Source of the DNA: Sipunculus nudus
Taxonomy: Eukaryota; Annelida; Sipuncula; Golfingiida; Sipunculidae
Reading direction: 5' to 3'
Assembly: GCA_026874595.1 (NCBI GenBank)
Contig: CM049308.1
Location: 91,207,624-91,271,623, forward strand
DNA length: 64,000 bases
Part shown: in pieces, positions 48,521-60,719 of the stretch
Position numbering within the stretch: the stretch's first letter is position 1
Layout of the letters: each line of letters opens with the position of its first letter
Program-made: the position numbers and the translations under genes
Notes under the pieces: model-generated
Seen by the model: the letters and a program-made list of their open reading frames with translations, nothing else
Database searches by the model: none
Told to the model about the DNA's origin: nothing

Positions 48521-49090
48521 TGTCACTGAGAAATAACTTACGTGATCATACAACAAACTGATGTGACTTTGTTGTAAACTCGGCATCTGCATGTGACGCC
48601 ACCTGTCGTACTTTTCAGTAATTACTTTTGTATAACCCATGCTGAGACAATTTTTAAAATATATATGGCATAACTAGTTTACCTTCGTGAAACTTATACG
48701 CCGGTTACTTTGTAACTTTCGAATTGAATAAAGCAACGCAAACTGCATTTGCAATAACTGATTTTACAATGTAACAAAAATTAAAAACATATTCAACAAT
48801 AATACCTCCGATGTGACGATTTAAAATATTCTCTTACTATAACTGATTTCAATATATAAGTAGTAATGTGATCATAAACAGATGCGAGTTCTATTGAAAT
48901 ACCTCCAAAAAATGATCATGTATACCGTTGTTAGCCACTTTAAGGCATTAGCTGCTGTATATGTACAGTTTTTTAGAATTTCAAAGTATGACCGCAAATA
49001 ATAAAGATACACATTAATCAGCCGTGAGTGGATCAATTCCTTCATTAAGGGTTATAAAACGTACACACTGTCGTCTGTTTAATCTTAAAT
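48521..49090 (+). other. Gene B 3' UTR and flank
   Basis: Matches 2520-2640 and 6400-6830. AATAAA at 48727-48732 would give a 3' UTR of about 225-235 nt. No further gene seen. Confidence 0.55.
48727..48732 (+). promoter_or_regulatory. Polyadenylation signal of gene B
   Basis: Canonical AATAAA 207 bp after the stop codon, conserved in position and context with 6499-6504. Confidence 0.55.
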
Positions 49091-49560
49091 CAGACATTCC
49101 CTCACTTGATTATGTATATACAAATAAAACATACAAGTTCTATCACTCTCTGTTACAATCTGATAATATTCTTGTTCGCAGTATTGCGAAGCGCTGTACC
49201 ATATACTGTCCATATCTAACATGGGTTACGCTCTTTGACAATAATAATGTCTGTGCTGCAAAGGAATAGTAAAAGGCATGCATATGAGTTAGATGCCATG
49301 CATACTTGCAGAAGTCTGCAAATATCTAATAAAATGCCGGGAGGTAATTAGTAGCTGTCTCTCATGTCTAGTGAGTGGTCTGTTCTTTTGGATTATATTC
49401 ATACCACATAGGATAGTTTCTATTGTATTGTTTCTTTTTTTTTGTTTTTTTTTTAATGAATATACATGCATATGACCTTATATGTATTGTATACATTGAA
49501 TAATAAACTATCTATAATTGAATAATAATCTATCTATCAGTATGTCTATGTCTGTGTGGC
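49091..49560 (+). mobile_element. LINE 3' end with simple-repeat tail, right-block copy
   Basis: Translation gives YVYTNKTYKFYHSLLQSDN and LVRSIAKRC, like the end of a CR1/L2-type ORF2. It ends AATAATAAACTATCTAT...CTATCTATC. It is paired with 17565-17985 in the left block, so it predates the duplication. Confidence 0.45.
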
Positions 49561-49824
49561 AACTGCTGATGACAGTTTCTGACTATACATCTTCATACTG
49601 CAAAATATGTGGTATAGATGGAACCAAGGTCTTTGTAAGCTTGGCTGCTACAGACTTGATATTATGAAGGTGTCGGCAGTATAATATCTTTAACAAGGTA
49701 TACTTGTTACTACGTTACAGATGTCGTAACAAATATGGCTGAACAATAACCAACACGCGCTCTGAGAATTGCATGCGCATTGCTTCCGGTGGGAGATCAT
49801 TATCACTACAGACCGGATACAGGG

Positions 49825-50030
49825 ACGGATCCAGGAGGGATATTTATACCCTCCATCGATTCAGTGGCAGAAATTACCGTTTTGCAATGATTTTCCTGAT
49901 TTTTAGGCCAAACCCATGAACCATACAGCTATTGCTATTGATACTGGACCTGACATGTGGAATTAGTCTCTCGGTATAAACGGACAACCTAACCATTCCC
50001 AAAATTTTGTATCCGCGCCTGCGAGGTACT
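49825..50030. mobile_element. MITE-like element with GACGGATCCAGG end
   Basis: It starts GGGACGGATCCAGGAGGG and ends TTTTGTATCCGCGCCTGCG, whose complement (CGCAGGCGCGGATACAAAA) resembles the start. About 205 bp, non-coding; same family style as 7440-7645. Confidence 0.35.
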
Positions 50031-50696
50031 AGTTTTATCAATAATGTATTTCATGTTTATATCATCAATGACTGTACATTGGTAGACTTTGATTTTGACA
50101 AGCGGTCACCGGTAAATTTCGAAGCACATGCTTGATCTACCATTTGTTACCCACAAGTGTTATATACGAAGTTTCCAATATTTACAAACGAACACGTAAA
50201 CAGTCAATGGCAGTGAAGTCCCGGGACCATGGCCAAATCATCGATATTAAATAAATGCTAGCTAGCATTATGTGCTTGTTACAATCTCCATGCATAACAA
50301 ATAGTACCAAAGAGAACGAAAATGCAAGTATGACGAGCGAATAGTGCAGTAGAAGGTACATTTATTATTCCACAGGATTCACATGTTTTCACTCTGGTTG
50401 TCAAGACAAGGTATCAGAAGCACGAAGCTCTTCAGCGTCCTTGGTCCTGCTTGCCTTTGGCCTTAGTGAAGCTCTATCCCTCCGTCCTGTATCAAAGAGT
50501 TGCCAAACGAAAGGTCAAGGTAACCGGTTCAAACAAGAGGATTTTTACATTTACTTCATTTCTGACTTTTACTTTGTAATTTAACCAATTATGGCTGGCC
50601 AAGTCCATGTACTTAAGCCTATCTGTAAAGTACAATTATTTTGATATATTATTGATAATTTTGCCGTTGTTTACATTATATTCCTTTCTGTCCTCA

Positions 50697-50755
50697 GTGG
50701 CGGATCCAGAGGGGTAGCTTTGGGGGCTGAAGCCCCCCCCCCCCCCCCCCAAACT
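50697..50755 (+). mobile_element. Fragment of poly-C element
   Basis: GTGGCGGATCCAGAGGGG followed by GAAGCC and about 18 C (50735-50751). Confidence 0.4.
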
Positions 50756-52621
50756 GAAACATTGTTATCATTTTTTATCAGAGAAGATTTTCTTTACATT
50801 TTCTTTACATCCAGTTGCCGTCATACAAATTTCACCCTTTCAACTGAAAAACCAAAAAGTTGAAAACCCAAGGAATCGTTAGGAGAAACGCATGTTGACA
50901 CCAGTATCAGGCATCTTTTTTATTCTCCCGCCGTTAGGAGAGAGGACTACTAAAATGGTCCGCGTCTGTCAGTCCTTCAATCCGTTCGTCCGTCCCGCAT
51001 CATCACTGATGCCACACTTTCATAGTTAAACATATGGCCGGGGACCATTGTGGCCCAAGGTCCTTGTTGTATTTTTAAATTATTAGTTGGTCATTTTCCA
51101 ACATTGGTTATAGACGTTAAAAATTTTGATCTATATGATCTATCAACCGTGACTCCCTCAAGCATTTCTCATGGGATATTCCAGCTGTCCTTGGGCTTGG
51201 ACATCTTGCTTGTGAACATGATTAAGCGTTAAAATAAAAAGCAAGCCTTATTCACCTGTCTTTATCCTAGGAATAAAGTAATGCATTTTAAATTTCAGAC
51301 GTATATATCATAGAGATCTGACGTTTGAACGCATTAAAGTAAAAATTATAGACTAATGAAGCAACTGCACACGTGGAAAAGTAGTTCAAGCTATACCAGT
51401 TATTAAAATTAAACGCTGGTGAGTAATGCCTTAAATATGTAGTTAGAAAATAATATTCAATCATGAGTTATTCGTTTGCCTTTTTCAATGATGTTTAATG
51501 CAACTAAAAATGTTTATATGTATAGTTGTGTCTTTATTTTATGACTGATCAATTATTTGAGATTAAATAATGAAGAAAATGTTTACATCGTTGGGCCCTT
51601 GTGCTCACACCTCATGTTCATCTCTATACGATACATAAAAAAGAGATTATTAATACATGTATACCCGAGACTTATTTTTATTTGTAAATCGGTTGATAGA
51701 AAAAAATAATGTCCAGATCATTTATTCTTTTACTATGAATTCCCCATTCATATTGCTTGCTCCAGTGAAGTTTTTATTTGCTTTTTTTTATTTGAGTTAA
51801 TTATTCCTCTACGAAGCAAGGTTTTCATGTAATTATCGACGTTGGTTGATTCGTCTGTTAGCAGCTGTACTCAACAGTTATAGACGGACTTATGAGGTTA
51901 GCCAGAAAAAAAATCAATGTTTACCTGGATCACAATAATATCTTACAAATATATTTATTAAAAGACCGTCTTTAATTTTGGTTTTAGGGGAACCTTTAAT
52001 TGGATATAAATTTCTGAAAGGGGCGAGCAGACCGGTTATGCAAAAATCAAGTTGGTTAACTTGCCCCACATTTCTCTTGAATTTATATAATTCTCGCTAT
52101 AAACTGTAAAATCACAAAATATAAAACACATAAAATGAATTGTCTGACTTTAAAGTCTGCATTTACGTATAGTCTCAACTTCGTTAATGAGTTTCCAGTT
52201 GTATACTATGTCTCCGGAAAATATTATGTTGTACATCTGTTACAATTTCATTTACAACAATTTCACAATTTACAAATTGTCAAATCGTATATGAAGTGGG
52301 AAAATGCAAAAGGTATATTTTGTTATCTATAGCCTAGGAGTTGTGTTTTGTTAGTTTCCAGTCTGCAATTTATTTAATGTTAGACCGAAACTACGACTAC
52401 ATGTTTGCCAGAGATTGAATGTGGCACTGGCCATTCGGTACCTCTTTCTCTCATCCATCAATTACAGTTGATTTTTTTAAAAATAATTATTTTGAAGTTT
52501 ATGAACAGAAAAAGGGCAGTTTTTAGTTTTTTAAACGGCAAAGAATTCAGTTTTTTACATAGGTACAAAGTGACTTAAATTCAAATAACGTATCCAACGA
52601 TTGACCGATTATAACCTTTTG

Positions 52622-52639
<18 letters not shown>

Positions 52640-52657
<18 letters not shown>

Positions 52658-52770
52658 AGATAAATGTCTATGGCAAGTACCTGCGCCAATATATATATTA
52701 TGGAAAGTATCTACTAGCCCCCCCCCCCCCCCCCCCCACTTGCAAAATCCTGGAACCGCCCCTGGTCCTT
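52640..52770 (-). mobile_element. Fragment of poly-C element, opposite orientation
   Basis: The minus strand reads AGGGGCGGTTCCAGGATTTTG then about 20 G. Same family as 50697 and 7440. Confidence 0.4.
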
Positions 52771-53864
52771 GTTGATTAAGAAAAAGTAAAACATGGAACG
52801 TTCGCCTCTGTGTCACATGATCTCCCCACGTATCTATTCACTGTTCAAAAACTCTCTTCATCCACACTTTAAGACTCTTCTGGTCGGCTTTGCCTGTGAG
52901 GAAGTTGTAATACATTGAAGGAGGTAATATATGGCATATAATGGCCTAGATGATATTCCATGGTTCATTACACATTACAGAAAGGGCAAGTGCTGCAGAT
53001 AACGGCAATTATATTGACTGATATTAAAAGTCAAATACATCTATTACGGTGCCAATGTAAATACATTTGCTGCGGAGAATTTCCGACTTCAGACTTTTCA
53101 TAATTATCCATAACAATTTTCTACTTTTATAATTTATTTCCTTCACAAAGATATAAAACATGTCTGATTTGTTAGAAGCTGTCGGCTCTTGCTTTGGTTG
53201 TGTTCATACAGCCACATTAAAATAAGGTCAAATTAATCGTCTTTCCAACATGACTTTTTTCATGCCTCTTTCAGTAAAATACCATTAGATTCTTTCTCAA
53301 CAGAATCATAAATTAACCAGAGGTTAGGGACCGTAAAGTTCCTTTGTTAGGGCCCCACGATTCCAAGTTCTAAAGATGGCAGCCCCATGGCCATATTGGA
53401 TGTCAGATTGGTCTGAAATTTATCACCGCAAATAATATATCAGCGCCAGAAATTTTCAGGAAATTCATCACACTATCTACAACGTTATTACGAAAGGTTT
53501 TGTTATATTTGCCTAGCAGCCACATTGTTTTTAACGGGAGTCTGAAATTTGAAAGCAAACATCCCCTCATGGCTGTCAATATTCTATTAAATATTATATT
53601 TAAGAATAAGAATATTTAAGAATATATTAAAGAAAATCAGTGATTGTATTTTGGATACTGGATATTAGGAAGGTCTGTAATTCGAGAGGGCTGGAGCCCT
53701 CATAGGCACCAATCATCCAAAATGAATTTAAGAAACACCAAATATGTTAGCTTTTACATAATGTACATGAAAGAAGATCAATAATTGTGATGTAGCGGCC
53801 CTGTTTTTTGCTTGCCGGAAATCTTCGATTTCGGCAAGCATGTTCGTCAGTTGCGTATGTTTTG

Positions 53865-55670
53865 TTTGTTGCTTGCCGGAAATCTTCGATTTTCGCAAGC
53901 TGGTTGGTCAGTCGCGGATGTCTGTCTGTTTGTCTGTTTGTCTGTCATCTCTCTACAGGTCTCAATTTTGCACCAATCACTTCAAACTTACACACTTTAT
54001 AGATAATCAGAAATGCAAGAAGCCTATTGTTTTTGGTCAATATAGGTCAAAGGTCAAGGTCAAGGTCATCAAAACTTCTCAAAACGGTGTTTTCTTCATA
54101 TCTTTGTCACTATTAGTCGTATCTTCTTCAAACATAGCTCATTTTAAACGTCATTCCAAGGCCAGTCATCTGGTGTGTAGCTGACTCAAATTTGCCGTAA
54201 CCATGGTTATGAATTTTTGGGAAAAAGTCATGATATTCGAAAATAAGGGGCCTTATTTTTCTAACTTTGGCAGTTTTACAGCTAGAGAGGTCTAGTTTTT
54301 TGCATCAGGTAGCATTTAACAAGAACTGCAAGATTTTATTAAGGTCTCGCGATATCTCGTATAATATCTCGTCAAACGAGATATTTCGAGATTTCAGTAA
54401 TCTTGCCCTGGAGGTCACAGTTTTGCAGGAATCTTTTTGAAACTGACATAGCGTAAGTCCTACACTATTATCTCGAAACAGTTTTTCCATTTTTTGAATG
54501 CAGCCGCTAGGTGGCGCTGTATCCAAACCTCCCCAACATATCATGTTTTGGCGATATCTCCAAAACTGTGAGCCTCAATTACATAAACTATAGCTTATTT
54601 TCTTCCCCTGAGTCTTTTCTAAATCCTGGTGGAGTCATTTTGACTCAATCTTGAGTCACTTTGTCAGTGTGTCCGTCTGTTTCTCAGTTTTCATCAAACT
54701 CGCTTGCTTACCGGTTATGGCGTCTCACATATAGCATTCTACAGCTTACAGTTTTGAAAGAATCCTTTTAAAACTATTACATCTTATGTCTTACACTAAT
54801 ATCTCGAAACGGATTTTTCCTTTTCCAGAATTGGCCGCTAGGGGGCAGTGCACTCAAACTTGCACAACATATCATTTTTTGGCCATATCTCCAAAACTAT
54901 AAACCTCATTTACATAAACTATAGCTTATTTTCTTCCTCTGGGTCTTTCCAAAAACCTGGTGTATTCATTTGGTCTCAATCTTGAGTCACTTTGTCTGTG
55001 TGTCCGTCTGTTTCTCAGTTGTCCTCAAATTCGCCTGCTTGCCGGTTCTTGCGTCTCACATATATCATTCTACAGGCCACAGTTTTGAAAGAATCCTTTT
55101 AAAACTATTACATCTTATGTCTTACACTAAAATCTGGAAACGAATTTTTCATTTTCCAGATAAGGCCGCTAGGGGGCCGGTGCACTCAAACTTCCACAAC
55201 ATATCATTTTTTGGCCATATCTCCAAAAGTATAAACCTCATTTACATAAACTATAGCTTATTATCTTCCTCTGAGGTTTCTCCATCACATGATTAAGTCA
55301 ACTGGTCTCAATCTTGGGTCAGTTTGTCAGTATGTTTGTCTGTTTGTCAGTTGTCCTCAATTTCGCCTGCTTCCAGGTGCTTGCGTCTCACATGTAGCAT
55401 TCTACTGGACAGTTTTGAAGGAATCGTTTTGTAAATTACACTTGTCATATATCATGATGATATCTGGAAGTCCTATGTTTATTATTCAAATAAGTCAAAG
55501 GTCAAGGACAAGGTGATCAAAATATATCAAAATCTTATTTTCTTTATAACTTTGTTAATATTGGTTCTTTCTTCACAAACTATGGATTATTTTCTTTCAC
55601 TTTTATACTGCTCGTTCATCTGACTAACTTTACATCATTTCCGGCAAGCGCGTGACCTCAGGTCATCTAG
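53865..55670 (+). mobile_element. Complete non-autonomous Helentron-like element, copy 2 (1806 bp)
   Basis: 5' TTTGTTGCTTGCCGGAAATC; 3' TGACC-TCA-GGTCA-T-CTAG at 55653-55670. It is collinear with the minus strand of 38825-40620, including the GACCTTGACCTTTGACC-type segments near both ends and the internal GCCGCTAGG.GGC repeats. Non-coding. Confidence 0.6.
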
Positions 55671-56690
55671 TTTGTTTGTCACGACTCTCCAGGCCATACT
55701 TTTGCATCAATCAACTTGAAACTTACAGGCTTGATTGACAAACCGATTTCTAGGTGCCCTTTTGTTTTTGGTCAACATTGCTCCAAGGTCAAGGGTCAAG
55801 GTCACGACGATATGGTTAACGGTTTTTGCACTATAACTTCGCCATAAATAGGCTTATCCACTTCTACAATAGCTCATTTTTTTCGTCATTATCTGGCCTT
55901 TCTTTTGACATGTAGCTTACTTAAATTTGCCGTTACCATGGTTACATTTTTTGGGTAGAAATCATGGAATTTCATGATATTTTTCAAATTTGCAGCAATC
56001 GCCCTGATTCTGAGATATTTTATGTAACATAAGAATATCTCGAAATTGTTTTTTCAGATTTTGGAATAGCCGCCACTGGGCGTTGCAGATGAAAAAACAT
56101 GAAAATTTGTTTTGGTGCTATACCTCCACAACTATTAAACATTGGGCCATTTCCATCACAGCACCTTAAACTAGAGTCCATGGGCTTATTTTTGCGCATA
56201 GGTGAAAAAGTGCGCTATTGCCAGATTTCTCTATTTTTGGGGTAAAACTTTTGAATTTTGAAAATATGCAGTTTTGAGCTTCTAACTCTGTCAGTTTTTT
56301 ATGCTAAGGAGGTCAATTCTTTTGCAACTTGAAGCCATTGGTGAGTTCTTGGTGATCCAATAAAAAATCTCGCCAAATCTCGCACCGTTTCTCGCCGAAT
56401 GAGATTTTCGCGGTTTCAATGAAAGGTGCCCTAGGGGCCACAGAATTGCAGGAATCGTTTTGAAACTGATACCTGTTATGTTACAATTTTTCACCTTTGG
56501 GAAAATGACCGCTAGGGGGCGCTCCACTGCAACCCCATACCTAGTATAATTGTTTAGCAATATCTCCAAAACTAAACATTTAAGATACATAAGCTGTACA
56601 CCATATGAATGGGCATTTCATGGCCTTTCTGCCCATGGCCTCTTTTGTTTAATAATGCACGGTCCCCACACGTTTTAGCAACTTTGTTGA

Positions 56691-57270
56691 ATAAGTAATA
56701 ATAAGAATACGATCATTACACTGTTTATTTCAACAATACACAAGATAAATAATATTCATTGACAATATATAATAATATACGAAGTGTTAACTTTCAATAG
56801 TTATAGTTAAAGTAAAATTCATACTTACTTTATTACAGATTAAAGGATATTATTCTATTGTAAATAATATCTGGATGTATCGCATGCAGTGTCTTTTTTT
56901 TACTAAAAACAAATACAACATTTATCTCACAAATTCACCATAAGATTTTATTGACAGTCCTCATTGTCATATATACAATATACTTAAATTATTACATACG
57001 GAACATGAAAGTTAAAAGGAAGATTTAAAAAAAGTATTGCCATAGGCCTATGAAACTTGGACTTGGAGAGCGGCACATTTTATTTTACCCTCCAAGAGAA
57101 GCCAAGAAAGGATTACTGGCAGAACAGTGGGATTTGGGCCGCTCATACAGGTCTTACCCACCAGTATATAGTATATGTCTTATACATGTACATAAATGAC
57201 CTGTGTGGCGGTTTTGACCCCACCATACTTGGGTTTTGTTACTTAAATGATATTATTTTGTCATTTCATA

Positions 57271-57304
<34 letters not shown>

Positions 57305-57421
57305 AACATATATAAACACACATATATATATATATATATATATAAACATATATACATATATATATACATATATATATATATAAACATATATAAACACACA
57401 CATATATATATATATATAAAC

Positions 57422-57461
<40 letters not shown>

Positions 57462-57785
57462 GGACTGGTCAAACCACATCTTTTAACAAAATAAAAAAGA
57501 TTTAGGACTCTCATAGATAATATCCGTATCATACATGCATTTAATTTTTTTTTTTCTTCTTGTGTATAAACAGGGTGGTTCCTATTTAAAATATCAATAT
57601 ACATACAGACAATCTTTAAAAATGATTTCAATTTCTGTTACACGCCTGTTTTATTCAATAATTCACTCAGTATATTCAATTTAAGTTAACATACTTGATA
57701 TATATGATTAACCATTTTGTGATGTTCACACGTCATCTGTGATTTAATTGCCCATATTTACAAGAAACTGTAAAATAAATGTCCC
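56691..57785. other. AT-rich sequence interrupting the composite element
   Basis: No coding sequence seen. Contains the compound TA/TACATA microsatellite at 57267-57462. Confidence 0.5.
57267..57462. repeat. Compound (TA)n/(TATACA)n microsatellite
   Basis: Nearly 200 bp of TA broken by ACATA and AACACACA variants. It keeps long Tyr/Ile frames open on the minus strand without coding meaning. Confidence 0.9.
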
Positions 57786-58623
57786 TCGGTGCCATTGTTT
57801 TGGCCATGATCTGTGAAAGGTCAAGGTCACAAAAGCCCCAAAAATAATTTTTTTTTTCTCCCTCATATCATTGTTAATTTAAGTCGTATCTACTTCAACC
57901 CTAGCTCATTTTCATTGTCATTCCCAGGCCTTTCTTTTGGTGTGTAGATGCCTCAAATTTGCTGTAACCTTAATTACGCATTTTTGGGGGAAATTCATAA
58001 TGGGGTCTTATTTTTCTAACTTTGAGAGTTTTAAAGCTAGAGAGGTCTAGTTTTTTTTTTGCATCAGGTAACATACAAGAAGTGTTATTTGATTATATTA
58101 CAAGTCTTGCAATATCTCGTACAACATCATGTCAAACAAGAAATTTCGAGATATCGCTTAGTAATAGCATGAGTCTACAAGTAAGCAGGAATCATTTTGA
58201 AACTGATATATCTTATATCTTACAGTATTATCCCAAAGCAGTTTTTCATTTTCCGGATATGGCCGCTAGGGGGCGCTTGATGCGAACCTCCCGAACATAT
58301 CATGTTTTAGCCATATCTCAGAAATAATAAGCCTCAATAACATAAACTATAGCTTATTTTTTTCGTCTGAGTATTCTCCATAACCAGGTAAAGTCCTCTG
58401 GTGTCAATCTTGTGTCATTTTGTCAGTATGTCTGTCTGTTTGTCAGTTAAGCTGTCTCTGCTTTCATGTTTTTATTTGAGATATATGTCGTTCAACAGGC
58501 CACAGAATCCGAGAAATCACTCTAAAAGTAACTAAAAAATATAGAAAACCGACAGTTTGATCTTTCTGTCCGTCTGTCTATCATTTTAAAATTCCGGCAA
58601 GCGTTCGACCTTTGGTCGTCTAG

Positions 58624-60529
58624 TTTTTTTTTTATGAGTCTGTAATTTAATAGGGCTGGAGCATTCTTAGGCAACAATTATCTCTGTGAAGTTTGAGAAT
58701 GAACAAACATATTTTCCTTTAGTGCCAAACGTAAAATCTCCGATTATGAGCTTGGACCGGAGCCTTGATGAACACCAACGTCCCTGTGAATTTGAGAAAT
58801 TCAAGCATATTCTGTTTGAGATATTGCACGAAAGAAAATCAGTCGCTTGGCGGCACATTTGATTTCAAGCAGGTCTGCATTTCAATAGGTCTGAACCCCT
58901 CATAGGCACCAATCATCCCTGTGAATTTCAGAAAGAGCAAGCAAATTTTCATTTAGATATTGTACACGAACGAAATCAAAATGAGCTCTGACGGCCATAA
59001 TTTTGCATTCGGATAGGTCTGTAATCCGATAAGTCTGGAGCCCTCATAGACACCAATAATCCCTCTGAATTTGAGAGAGGTCGAATGTTTTCTATTTGAG
59101 ATAATGCGAGCGAAATGGACGCCGTGACGGACGGACGGACGGATGGATGGAAGAAGGGACAAGGCGATCACTATGGGGCATATCTTTTTAGGCTATAGCA
59201 AGCCACGCTATCTAAATGGCTTCTAATGTAAGGTTTTAATGTCCCCAAATGGTCGCCATGTTCCTAACAACGTGTGATAACGTATGTCTGTTAGAATGAC
59301 GGCCATTATCAGTACTTAAAGCACGTTAAAACATATCTAAATAACCTTATGTAAGGACTGCAATGTTTCAAAAACCAAGTCGCTATCTAGGTATTAATTA
59401 ACAAATAATGAACTTCTTACATAGTTTACTGGGTTTTGTAAAGAGTTTTACCAGAGTTCGAGTCTGTCTTAATCAGGCTAACCTGAGACAAGGGCATTCC
59501 TTGTCCCACCCCATCGACGTCATGCGCTAAACGCTTCTTATACTGCAGGAGTCCTTGCTTAACTCAATGTGTTTTAGTGCAACAACAGAAGAGGCTAATT
59601 GCTTATTCTTAAATATTTCAGTCTGTACCATTCTCCAGTAGCGGATATTCTTCTCGTCGGGGCGCGATAAAGACAAACATGCGATGCGCCTGTGTTGTCA
59701 GCAATATGACGACCATATGGGAAAAATAAAAGATTTTATATAGACATACGTTATATCTCGACCGTATGCGGTAGGGCCAAGGAAATCGGACAGGGAACAC
59801 TAATTTTCGGGTCTTTTACGCAAACAAAGAATCATATTTAGTCACTTTTAAAAATTTATTTGAATAACTTATTTTTAAATGCAACATGGTGCCCAAGAGA
59901 GAGGGGAGGGGGGGGGGGGGGCGGGGGGGGGGGGGGGTTGGGGGCAGACAGGGAGGGAGAGAGAAAAATAATTGTGAATACAAGTCGGCCATGAGAACAT
60001 AGACCAGCGGTACTCTTTCACGCACTATGCAACATACCAATGGTAGCTGTTAAGGTCTCGCATGATAACGCTCCGGTGCTGTTCCGGGGTAGAACTTCAG
60101 CTGATCATGTGGGCCAGCCCTTGGGTACAGGTATGTGGGGCTAGCGGCAGACACCCTCTGAATGTATGTAGTAATTTACTTAAGTCAGCTGAGGCCGGCT
60201 GCGAAAGGATCCGTTATCAGTGCCAGTTTGTACACAACTCGTTACTCTGCTGAGGTACCCCTGTAAAAAGATAATAACAAAACACACAGACGGATGCTGC
60301 AATAGCTGTACATCCATGGACATACTGGATATAGGCATGCAGCTTGTGTAAGACGTTTATTCACATACAACCAGCTCCAAGGCCATACACAGTACTCTGT
60401 ACGTCGGACAGAGGTGAACCAAGGCAGGCAACGCAGGACCAGCAGTGGTAGTAGTATATTAGTGCACTGTTCTTTACTCAGCCGACCTTCAGTCATCGAG
60501 CGTACACCTGCACATCAGACAGTGGCAAC
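58624..60529 (+). promoter_or_regulatory. Upstream region of gene C, duplicated at 18470-19960
   Basis: About 1.5 kb is alignable with the left block. The best-kept parts are about 59160-59300, 59450-59690, 59940-60180 and 60290-60345. The last two lie within 600 bp of the start codon and are candidates for the promoter and 5' UTR. A G-run at 59904-59937 differs in length between the copies. No coding frame is kept in both. Confidence 0.45.
59904..59937. repeat. Poly-G run
   Basis: About 32 bases of G broken by one C. The left block has only a short G-rich stretch (GAGAGGGGGCC) here. Confidence 0.85.
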
Positions 60530-60719
60530 ATGGCTGCGGCCGTAAGGGCATCATTGGTTACGTCTTTAGTTTTGTCTTTCTTTTTGAACATCGTAGCCAT
60601 TATTGCACCATACTGGTGGGGTATTGCCCACGGTGCGGTCAGCGTCGCAAATGGCTTGTGGAAAACATGTGTGACGTCGTCATCCAGGACAGCCTGCGTT
60701 TCTCTGCCCTTTACGAGTG
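60530..60719 (+). CDS. Gene C exon 1
   Basis: 63 codons plus one base: TM1 and the first outer loop with the claudin-type signature. Donor AGTG|GTAAGT. The ten extra residues relative to gene B lie in the outer loop, between PYW and GLW and after the first Cys. Confidence 0.85.

Larger units (their letters stand above)
49561..53803. other. No gene seen; spacer with short poly-C elements
   Basis: AT-rich spacer absent from the left block. The short frames carry no family motif. It contains the three poly-C elements listed separately and a (TA)n run at 52625-52654. Confidence 0.5.
53804..58623 (+). mobile_element. Second Helentron-like composite, plus orientation, interrupted
   Basis: It starts with a doubled 5' module (TTTTTTGCTTGCCGGAAATC at 53804 and again at 53865), as the 45830 end also does. 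It contains a complete element to 55670, then a second body (55671 to about 56690) matching the 1275-bp unit, about 1.1 kb of unrelated AT-rich DNA, and a final part (57785-58623) that ends in CGACC-TTT-GGTCG-T-CTAG. The order mirrors the insertion in gene B intron 1. Confidence 0.55.

Noticed and set aside
57253-57631. Tyr/Ile-rich minus-strand frames
   Set aside because: Produced by the TA/TACATA microsatellite at 57267-57462.
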